Positions 17,875-23,627 of a stretch of 38,613 nucleotides of DNA are shown here, piece by piece. Source of the stretch: SIG622 sp045652245 (GTDB lineage: Bacteria > Bacillota > Clostridia > Oscillospirales > CAG-382); NCBI GenBank assembly GCA_045652245.1, contig JAZRTY010000019.1, forward strand, positions 1 to 38,613, written 5' to 3'. The stretch's first letter is position 1. Every line of letters begins with the position of its first letter. The notes under the pieces are model-generated. The model was not told the DNA's origin. It did no database searches and was given only the letters and a program-made list of their open reading frames with translations. A program made the position numbers and the translations under genes.

Positions 17875-18036
17875 TTTTTAGTACTCCTTTATAATTATTT
17901 CGGAACGGGGTAAAGGGCTTTAAGTTTATCTCGCTTGTCTCTGACAACATTTTCTTATCCGTCTTTACTCTTACATGGTCGTTCTTGGTTTCGGCTTTCG
18001 CTTACTTTCTTCCGCCTTTCCGTTCCCTGTGATTAT

Positions 18037-18065
18037 ATTATAGCACATTACGCAATGTTCGTCAA
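18037..18065 (-). promoter_or_regulatory. Leftward promoter of the 91/85/38-residue genes
   Basis: Minus-strand TTGACG (18060-18065), 17-bp spacer, TATAAT (18037-18042). A CATTACGCAATG motif (18046-18057) lies inside the spacer and would act as an operator. Confidence 0.8.
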
Positions 18066-18123
18066 TTCGCATATTGTACAATGTTTTCTTGAAATGTTTG
18101 TTTATTTTGCCCATTGCACAATG
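18046..18123. promoter_or_regulatory. Three ATTGnnCAAT-type operators between divergent promoters
   Basis: CATTACGCAATG (18046-18057), the perfect palindrome ATTGTACAAT (18073-18082) and CATTGCACAATG (18112-18123) all run into GTT on the right. The outer two overlap the leftward spacer and the rightward -35 respectively. The layout fits one dimeric regulator controlling both directions; the RHH protein at 18215 is the nearest candidate. Confidence 0.65.
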
Positions 18124-18142
18124 TTCTAATTTGTGTTATAAT
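18114..18142 (+). promoter_or_regulatory. Rightward promoter of the RHH gene
   Basis: TTGCAC (18114-18119), 17-bp spacer, TATAAT (18137-18142), about 70 bp before the GTG start at 18215. The -35 is overlapped by the CATTGCACAATG motif. Confidence 0.8.
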
Positions 18143-18214
18143 GTTATTGTAAAAATGGGGCTTGTTATAAAATCGGCCCCAGAGTATACAAACACAAAAA
18201 AAGGGGGTTATATT

Positions 18215-18433
18215 GTGGCTTTTAAGGATAAAGAAAAGGCTATCAAGTACAACAATGAATTCAACAAAAACGCTTACGACCGTATCAATTTAACTGTACC
18301 AAAAGGAGAAAAGGAAAGTATAAAAGTTCACGCCAACAGAATGGGCGAAAGTGTAAACGGCTTTATATACAGAGCTATTACCGAAACAATAGAGCAGGAT
18401 AAAAAGGCGGATAACTACAAAAGTATAAAATAA
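18215..18433 (+). CDS. Arc-type ribbon-helix-helix DNA-binding protein
   Basis: 72 residues from the GTG at 18215; AGGGGGT lies about 8 bases upstream, so this start is preferred over in-frame ATGs further 5' that fall within the promoter region. The sequence NAYDRINLTVPKGEKESIKVHANRMGESVNGFIYRAITETIEQD follows the RHH plan. The beta-strand YDRINLTV makes base contacts in the dimer, and helix 2 begins at the GESVNGFI turn. Such proteins are common small repressors in Firmicute mobile elements. Its promoter overlaps a dyad operator, which suggests autoregulation. Confidence 0.88.
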   Translation: MAFKDKEKAIKYNNEFNKNAYDRINLTVPKGEKESIKVHANRMGESVNGFIYRAITETIEQDKKADNYKSIK

Positions 18434-19018
18434 GTCTATTGTCAGCCTGGGGATATAATCGCCTATAAAGAAAATGAATAAAAAAGAAAGACGAGAGGGG
18501 AATAACCCTCTCGTTCTGTTTTGTATACCTCTGTAACGCTCATATTTGCCATATAATGAAGTTTTGAATATTTCAGCGGGAATTGTATTCCGAAAACAAA
18601 ATGCCCTTAAAACGCCTTAAATTCACTCGCAAATACGCTTTGTGCAAAATCGGCACATATTTTTGCATAATATCATTTTTTGCCTGTTCCTCGCCTGTTA
18701 AAGTAAAAAATATCAGGTTTTGTCAGGTTGTTATCCCTTTTTTTATATCTGTCCAGTATTCTTTTTTATAGTGGGGAAAATCTCTTTTTTATAATGGGGA
18801 AGTATTCAAAATTTTTCTTGCTTCGTTCTCGCTTCGTTTTCTGCAAACTCTCATTGTGTTCTCGTTGCGCGCTCGTTGCACGCTCTCTGCTAACTTAGTT
18901 TTTTCTCTTTGTTTGTGAGAAAATCAAGGGCATCAAAATCGAAATTTATCGACACTTCCTCGACAGTTAATTTTTCACTTCGCGCGCGTAATCGTGTCAA
19001 CGAAAAGTGGTTTTACTT
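18434..19018. other. 585-bp gap in the element with tandem repeat, possible origin region
   Basis: Besides the terminator at 18491-18525 there is an 18-bp direct repeat with one mismatch, CTTTTTTATA(G/A)TGGGGAA at 18761-18778 and 18784-18801 (23-bp period). Two short minus-strand frames show protein-like composition but lack good ribosome sites: 18890-19000 (36 codons from a TTG) and about 18575-18725 (open from a TGA, containing TGEEQAKNDIMQKYVPILHKAYL). The position next to replication genes makes an origin with iteron-like repeats plausible but unproven. Confidence 0.4.
18491..18525 (+). terminator. Terminator after the RHH gene (bidirectional)
   Basis: ACGAGAGGG (18491-18499) pairs with CCCTCTCGT (18506-18514), then TCTGTTTTG. 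On the opposite strand the stem is followed by CTTTCTTTTTT, so it can also end leftward transcripts from the DnaC-like operon. Confidence 0.8.
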
Positions 19019-19861
19019 TCAAAGTCCAAGTAGTTTCTTGCGGCGTTCTCGTGCTTCTTGCAGTCCTTGAATACGTCTGCTGCCGTAGGCTGTTTTTACT
19101 TCTATCGGTTCACACTTTGCAAGTATACGCTCATAAACACGCCATAGGCTTTCATTTGATGTATCTGTTATTTCGTCAATGGATAAGTTTGTCGTAATAA
19201 TAAAAGGCGTATTATTTTCGCATAGGGCGTTTATGACGTTATAGACAATACTGTTTATGTATTCGGAATTACGCTCTGCACCGAGGTCGTCAATAATAAC
19301 AAGTTCATTCTCTCTTGCAATAGAAGCATAGGAATAATCACTGTATACTCTTTTTATTCTTTCCTCTATTTCGATAAAATTCGTCTGACATACTCTGTAC
19401 CCCTTGTCAATAAGGGCGTTGGCAATACAGCAGGCGTGAAATGTTTTTCCGCTGCCGGTAGTGCCGTAGAAAAAAAGTCCTTCCCCCTCTCGTCTGAATT
19501 CATCAAAGTTTTCAACGTATTTTTTGCATAAAGCTGTTACGGTAGGATTATCTCCATTGTCATTTTCAAAAGTAAATTCAGTTTTTTTAAAGCCGGAAAA
19601 ACTTTTTTCGCGTCTGAAGTCGTTATTTCTTTTAGTACGTTCTTCGGACTTGCGTTCATATTCGGCCTTTTCGCAATCGCAAGTGAAAGGAACTTTTATT
19701 TTTTCATCTAACAATACTGTAAAACCCTCTTTAGACTTATGGCATTTACCACATACCCACAGACCATTTTCATTCTTGTAATCTCCGGGATTTACCTTGA
19801 CCACTGCATTAGTCATAATTATTTTAATTGCTTTTGCAAATTCGTTGTTAGTGTTCTGCAT
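19019..19861 (-). CDS. DnaC/IstB-type AAA+ helicase loader
   Basis: 280 residues. The N-terminal part has a zinc-ribbon-like CGKC...CDC pattern (Cys37, Cys40, Cys61, Cys63). The AAA+ core has Walker A GTTGSGKT (133-140) and Walker B LVIIDDLG (187-194), followed by the sensor region TPFIITTNLSIDEI and an arginine-rich C-terminus. Proteins of this type load the replicative helicase onto single-stranded DNA, here probably for replication of the excised element. It lies 11 bp after the DnaD-like gene, the standard phage pairing of replisome organizer and loader. Confidence 0.9.
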   Translation of the reverse strand: MQNTNNEFAKAIKIIMTNAVVKVNPGDYKNENGLWVCGKCHKSKEGFTVLLDEKIKVPFTCDCEKAEYERKSEERTKRNNDFRREKSFSGFKKTEFTFENDNGDNPTVTALCKKYVENFDEFRREGEGLFFYGTTGSGKTFHACCIANALIDKGYRVCQTNFIEIEERIKRVYSDYSYASIARENELVIIDDLGAERNSEYINSIVYNVINALCENNTPFIITTNLSIDEITDTSNESLWRVYERILAKCEPIEVKTAYGSRRIQGLQEARERRKKLLGL

Positions 19862-19872
19862 ATTTAAACCCC

Positions 19873-20565
19873 TTATTTATAAATTTCTTTGAGTAGGTCG
19901 GCGTTTGCCGGTCGTATATCGAAACGTTTGTTCGAACTTTGCTTTTGTGTATGCAGCTCGTCCTCCCACCGCCTTTGATTTAACCAAGTTGACGCGTAAG
20001 GTATGTATTTACTGTCTTGCCACTGAGAACACCTCTTTTGAGCTTCTACGGCTTTTATAATAGCATTCAAAAGAGTTTCATCCGGCTTTAACTTTTCAAA
20101 CGCTTTTCGAGCTGCTGCTTTTGCATCTTTCCTTGGATAAATCGCCCAAAATTCAAAAAAATTCTTTTCGAGTTCGCTTTCATCACCCTTGGGGGATTTA
20201 GGGGGAGAGTCTTTGTCTTGTTTTGTCTTGTCTGTGTCTTTGTCTTGTCTTTGTGTTAGCCATTCGTTATTAAGTGACTTGTTAAGTGACTTATTAAGTA
20301 TAGTGTTTTCGGTTTCTTTTACGGTGTTTTCATAACGTTTTGTCATTCCGATTTTGCCGCCTTTCGAGCTTGCAAGTCGTCTTTCGAGTTGTGGGAAGAC
20401 AAAGTCCGCTATAATTCCGGCTGTTCCGGTAAATTTTGGCGGTGTTATTCCGTCGCGTTGAAAATATAGCATTGAAAGAAAAAGTTTTTTGAAATCGTCG
20501 CCGTCAAGATTTGTAAAAGCTTTTTCCCAATCATAAAAAAACAAAAAACCTTTTGTATTGTTCAA
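19873..20565 (-). CDS. DnaD-like replisome organizer of the element
   Basis: 230 residues. The N-terminal domain (FLFFYDWEKAFTNLDGDDFKKLFLSMLYFQRDG) matches the small domain common at the start of Firmicute phage replication proteins. A low-complexity Asp/Lys/Thr/Asn/Ser linker (about 85-125) follows. The C-terminal domain contains FFEFWAIYPRKDAKAAARKAFEKL and YIPYASTWLNQRRWEDEL, typical of phage replication initiators. It overlaps the excisionase-like gene by 4 bp and precedes the helicase loader. Exact origin-binding activity is inferred. Confidence 0.85.
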   Translation of the reverse strand: MNNTKGFLFFYDWEKAFTNLDGDDFKKLFLSMLYFQRDGITPPKFTGTAGIIADFVFPQLERRLASSKGGKIGMTKRYENTVKETENTILNKSLNKSLNNEWLTQRQDKDTDKTKQDKDSPPKSPKGDESELEKNFFEFWAIYPRKDAKAAARKAFEKLKPDETLLNAIIKAVEAQKRCSQWQDSKYIPYASTWLNQRRWEDELHTQKQSSNKRFDIRPANADLLKEIYK

Positions 20566-20750
20566 CTTTGCACCGCCTCACTATTAAGCCAACGTTTAAG
20601 GCTGTCTAACGGGATAATTATTCGGCGTTCTGAAACACGAATAGCCGGAAAACCTTCTCGTCTTATAAGCTCATAAGCTACCGGGCGGCTAATTCCGAGC
20701 GCGTGCGCCATTTCATCAACCGAGAGGGTTAATTTTTCGTTTGTGGGCAT
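20562..20750 (-). CDS. Excisionase-like winged-HTH (MerR/Xis type) protein
   Basis: 62 residues from the ATG at 20750; a longer in-frame reading reaches 20873 but runs across the preceding gene, and GGAGG sits just upstream of this ATG. The sequence LSVDEMAHALGISRPVAYELIRREGFPAIRVSERRIIIPLDSLKRWL is the classic excisionase/HTH_17 fold, with recognition helix RPVAYELIR. It could direct excision with the integrase or act as a small regulator. It shares a TAATG junction with the upstream 59-residue gene and overlaps the DnaD-like gene by 4 bp. Confidence 0.88.
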   Translation of the reverse strand: MPTNEKLTLSVDEMAHALGISRPVAYELIRREGFPAIRVSERRIIIPLDSLKRWLNSEAVQS

Positions 20751-20929
20751 TAGTTTTCCTCCAATTCGTTGATGATTTTGAGAAGATACTGTTTTTCTTC
20801 TTCGGGTAGTTCTTTGCGGAGCTTTCGAGAGAAATTGCCCTCGTTCATATTTATGGCGTTTGCGACTTTCCATTGCTTGACGCCTTTCGCCCCCATCGCT
20901 CTGCGGATATCTTCGTTCGGTCTTATCAT
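20750..20929 (-). CDS. Small HTH protein (59 residues), first gene of the leftward operon
   Basis: The frame runs from ATG at 20929 (strong GGAGG ribosome site 9 bases upstream) to TAA at 20750, which overlaps the start of the excisionase-like gene. The sequence MIRPNEDIRRAMGAKGVKQW and KVANAINMNEGNFSRKLRKE resembles a truncated HTH of the kind common in clostridial phages, with recognition helix EGNFSRKL. An acidic C-terminal tail ends in INELEEN. As first gene facing the repressor it occupies the place of a Cro-like or activator protein. Confidence 0.8.
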   Translation of the reverse strand: MIRPNEDIRRAMGAKGVKQWKVANAINMNEGNFSRKLRKELPEEEKQYLLKIINELEEN

Positions 20930-20966
20930 TTTATATTCCTCCTTTAAAATATTTTTTGTTTAGGGG

Positions 20967-20995
20967 TTGACAATTTTCTTATCGTATGCTATAAT
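20967..20995 (+). promoter_or_regulatory. Rightward promoter of the repressor-integrase operon
   Basis: TTGACA (20967-20972), 17-bp spacer, TATAAT (20990-20995); transcription should start near 21002 and run through the opposing promoter at 21033-21061 before the repressor ATG at 21122. Confidence 0.85.
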
Positions 20996-21000
20996 GGGAT

Positions 21001-21098
21001 TGTGATAAATACAATGTTTATATCACGATTCAATTATAACACAACAACTGTATTTTGTCAACAAATTCGTGATAACGCATCTGATAATATCATGATAT
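21001..21098. promoter_or_regulatory. Cluster of TATCACGA-type operators
   Basis: TGTGATAA (21001-21008), TATCACGA (21021-21028), TCGTGATA (21067-21074) and the perfect palindrome ATATCATGATAT (21087-21098) share one half-site. They sit at the start site and flanks of two face-to-face promoters, so they are probable binding sites of the XRE repressor encoded next door. Confidence 0.65.
21033..21061 (-). promoter_or_regulatory. Leftward promoter of the HTH-xis-replication operon
   Basis: Minus-strand TTGACA (21056-21061), 17-bp spacer, TATAAT (21033-21038). It fires toward the rightward promoter at 20967-20995, so the two converge over a short overlap. Confidence 0.85.
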
Positions 21099-21121
21099 TG
21101 ATAAAACGAAAGGGGTAACAA

Positions 21122-22000
21122 ATGAAAAAATTTGATTGTGATTTGTTCTGCAAAAGGGCAAACGAATTATTTGCCGATGCTAAACAAGAGGAAATATCTG
21201 AAAAATTACATTTAAGTCAGGGTGCTGTAAGTGCAATACGTAATTACAAGTCGAAAGTTCCTGCATCTGACACAATTTTTAAAATAGCTAATAAATACAA
21301 TGTATCTGCTGATTGGCTGTTGGGGTTGTCCGATAATCCTACAACAGACAAAGCCACAAAAAGTCTGTGTAAAACATTGGGGCTGTCTGATGTTGCAATT
21401 TTCTTTTTAAAAGATGAAAACAATCAGAATATTCGAGATGTTATAAATTTTTTATTCGGTTTACATTATGATTTTTGCGAATATCAATCCAATGTGGAAA
21501 AATATATTGAATGTAGAGAAAACAAAAAAGAAGTGGCGCAAATTTTAAAGCGGCGCGATTTTGGCAAAATAACCCTTGACGATTGTTTGAAATGCAAATC
21601 TATAATTTATGAGCTTTCGGCTTTTCTTGATATTTGCAAATTAAAAAAAGATGTAAAAATTGATTTTTCTTCTTCGGATAAAATCGAATTAATTTCACAA
21701 AACGGCGAAAATGTGCAAACCGCATCAATAAATAATATAAATGCTAATATAGAAAGTCGCAGTTATATGTTTGATATTTCGGGACCGGTTTCGTTATCAG
21801 AATTTCTTTTAAATGTACGCATTGACAATATAAAAAATTTACTGTCCGAAATTTTCGAAAAAAGTCAAAACAAAAATGTATATTCGCACATATATAATGA
21901 TTTTTCGCCCGAACAAGAGGACGACCCGTTAAAATCTGTTGAATATTATCTATCAAAGAAAAAAACGGAAGCTCCGGCACAAAAAGAGGAGAATGAATAA
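21122..22000 (+). CDS. XRE-family repressor-like protein
   Basis: 292 residues with an AAAGGGG ribosome site. The N-terminal HTH_3 domain spans about 15-75 (QEEISEKLHLSQGAVSAIRNYKSKVPASDTIFKIANKYNVSADWLLGLSDNP). The long C-terminal part is AT-rich and Asn/Lys/Ile-rich, with no peptidase (LexA-type) motif that I can see. Induction would then be through another signal or partner protein, as with Stl-type repressors of phage satellites (inference). It sits between operator-like dyads and the integrase, whose ATG overlaps its TAA by one base. Confidence 0.85.
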   Translation: MKKFDCDLFCKRANELFADAKQEEISEKLHLSQGAVSAIRNYKSKVPASDTIFKIANKYNVSADWLLGLSDNPTTDKATKSLCKTLGLSDVAIFFLKDENNQNIRDVINFLFGLHYDFCEYQSNVEKYIECRENKKEVAQILKRRDFGKITLDDCLKCKSIIYELSAFLDICKLKKDVKIDFSSSDKIELISQNGENVQTASINNINANIESRSYMFDISGPVSLSEFLLNVRIDNIKNLLSEIFEKSQNKNVYSHIYNDFSPEQEDDPLKSVEYYLSKKKTEAPAQKEENE

Positions 22001-23139
22001 TGCCAAAACGAACAGCAAAAGGCAACGGCTCTGTTCGACAGAGAGAAAACGGAATGTGGGAAGGACGTTGCACTATAAACGGAAAGCGTAAGAGCTTTTA
22101 CGGGGAAAAACAATCAGATGTATTAAAGGCAATGAGGACAGCGCAAAAAGCATCTGATGACGGTGCATATTTCGAAACAAAGAATATAACCCTCTCGAAA
22201 TGGCTTGAAACATGGCTCTCGGAATACGTAAAGCCGTCCTGTAAACCACTGACCTATTCCACCTATGAAAGCAGAATAAAAACACACATTGCTTCTTCGC
22301 TTGGTAAAATACGCTTAACAGCTCTGAACGCTACACAGATACAAGCATTTTATAACGACTTACTCCGAGTGCATAACTTACAGCCAAAAACAATAAAGAA
22401 CATACACGGCATATTACACAAGGCACTACAACAAGCTCTAAAGCTTCGATACATAGGTTTAAACCCTGCAGATGCTTGCATATTGCCACGCATAGAGAAA
22501 AGGGAAATAAAGCCGCTTACTGAATTCGAAATATCTGCTTTCCTCAGTCAATTAAGCGGCGAGCCGTTAAAGGATTTGTTTACGGTTGCTTTGTTCACGG
22601 GAATGCGAGAGGGAGAAATTTGCGGCTTGCCCTGGGAAGCAGTAAACACGGTTGACGGAACAATTACAGTAAAACAACAGCTTTGCAAAGAAAAGAAAAA
22701 AGGCGGTAAGCATTATATTGCTACCACCAAAAACGACAAAGCACGGACGCTGACGGTAGCGCCTTTCGTTATTGATATATTAAACCGGGTAAGAAAAGAA
22801 CAGCTCGAAAATCGCTTTGCAATGGGTAGAGCTTGGGAAAATGAATTTGATTTAGTATTTACCGATAAAGCAGGGCACTATATATTGCCACAAACAGCTT
22901 TAAAACGTTTCAAAGCGATTGCTTCAAAAATTGGTCGCTCTGATGCGCGTTTTCACGACCTGCGGCACACATACGCCGTTACAGCTCTACAAGAAGGCGA
23001 CGACATAAAGACGGTACAGCAAAACCTCGGACACGCGACGGCAAGTTTTACGCTTGATGTATACGGGCATGTTTCCGAAAAGATGAAAAAAGACAGCGCC
23101 GAGAGAATGCAAAAATATTTTGATAAAATTAAGGCGTGA
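22000..23139 (+). CDS. int: Site-specific tyrosine recombinase (integrase)
   Basis: 379 residues. An N-terminal arm-binding-type AP2-like region (about 8-55, GNGSVRQRENGMWEGRCTIN) precedes a SAM-like core-binding domain (about 63-155). The catalytic domain carries Arg203 (FTGMREGEI), Lys244, the HDLRHT box (His319, Arg322), His345 (LGHAT) and nucleophile Tyr355 (DVYGHV). All active-site residues are present. It cuts and rejoins attP with the tRNA 3' end and should excise the element with an excisionase. It lies at the attR end, away from the target tRNA, and is co-transcribed with the repressor. Confidence 0.96.
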   Translation: MPKRTAKGNGSVRQRENGMWEGRCTINGKRKSFYGEKQSDVLKAMRTAQKASDDGAYFETKNITLSKWLETWLSEYVKPSCKPLTYSTYESRIKTHIASSLGKIRLTALNATQIQAFYNDLLRVHNLQPKTIKNIHGILHKALQQALKLRYIGLNPADACILPRIEKREIKPLTEFEISAFLSQLSGEPLKDLFTVALFTGMREGEICGLPWEAVNTVDGTITVKQQLCKEKKKGGKHYIATTKNDKARTLTVAPFVIDILNRVRKEQLENRFAMGRAWENEFDLVFTDKAGHYILPQTALKRFKAIASKIGRSDARFHDLRHTYAVTALQEGDDIKTVQQNLGHATASFTLDVYGHVSEKMKKDSAERMQKYFDKIKA

Positions 23140-23162
23140 GCTTTTTTTCTCATACCTCTTGT

Positions 23163-23193
23163 TATACCCCTTATTTTACCCCTTACCCCTTAT
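23163..23193 (+). repeat. Right TACCCCTTAT cluster (putative integrase arm sites)
   Basis: TACCCCTTA(T) occurs at 23165, 23177 and 23184, the first two with the same 12-bp spacing as the pair at 17045/17057. It lies between the integrase stop and attR, about 110 bp from the core. Confidence 0.6.
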
Positions 23194-23302
23194 AATTTTA
23201 TTGTATTAGATTAGACAAAACGACGCGGTGCGGTGCAAAATTTCAACTTATTATTGAATTCGTCTGTATTAAATGGCGCTTGATTGATTTTAGAATGGAA
23301 AA

Positions 23303-23328
23303 TTCAAATCTCTCCTTCTGCGCCAAAA
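23303..23328 (+). repeat. attR, 26-bp direct repeat
   Basis: Exact copy of 16944-16969; it represents the displaced original 3' end of tRNA-Ser(GCU). Confidence 0.92.
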
Positions 23329-23365
23329 ATAGAGGAAGGCACGAAGTGCCTGCCTCTATTTTTTT
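23325..23365 (+). terminator. Original tRNA-Ser terminator displaced beyond attR
   Basis: AATAGAGG and AGGCAC pair with GTGCCT and CCTCTATT around a GAA loop, followed by seven T. It directly abuts the att repeat, as expected for the tRNA terminator before integration. Confidence 0.8.
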
Positions 23366-23627
23366 GTATTCAGGGATTTGAACTTGAGCGACCATGTTTT
23401 TGATGTGCGAAGCTCAGCTAAATTACTTTTGATATCTGTACCCGGAAACAAAAAGCAAATATTTACCAAAAAACACTTGACTTGTAAAACGGTATTACGT
23501 ATAATGAATTATAGTATGAAAGAGTCCGGGATTTTTACTGAAATTTTCGGCTTGTGAGAAAAGTTTAAAGCAGGAAGCCTCAGCTCTTTTTAAATTTACC
23601 CAAGACCGGGAAAGGCAGGTTTGTATA
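23366..23627. other. Leader region before SLH paralog 3
   Basis: Contains the promoter at 23477-23505 and a leader of roughly 110 bases with a GAAAGGCAGG ribosome site region. No other gene is seen. Confidence 0.6.
23477..23505 (+). promoter_or_regulatory. Promoter of SLH paralog 3
   Basis: TTGACT (23477-23482), 17-bp spacer, TATAAT (23500-23505), located about 150 bp right of attR. Confidence 0.8.

Larger units (their letters stand above)
16944..23328. mobile_element. 6.4-kb integrated element in tRNA-Ser(GCU)
   Basis: A region bounded by a 26-bp direct repeat (16944-16969 and 23303-23328) that covers the tRNA T-loop to just past CCA. The rightmost gene is a tyrosine integrase. Inside are an XRE repressor in one operon with the integrase, an opposing operon of a small HTH protein, an excisionase-like protein, a DnaD-like and a DnaC-like protein, plus an RHH protein and several small genes. 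No relaxase, type IV secretion, terminase or capsid gene is visible. The order of integrase and repressor opposed to xis and replication genes recalls Gram-positive phage-inducible islands; a stripped integrative mobilizable element or decayed prophage is possible too. Confidence 0.88.

Noticed and set aside
18583..18771. 62-codon plus-strand open frame in the element
   Set aside because: No ribosome site, no recognisable protein pattern, and it lies opposite more protein-like minus-strand segments.
23366..23430. Possible tRNA fragment right of attR, from TTCAAATC-like sequence on the minus strand
   Set aside because: Only a T-arm-like stretch is present; no acceptor stem or anticodon arm can be folded.
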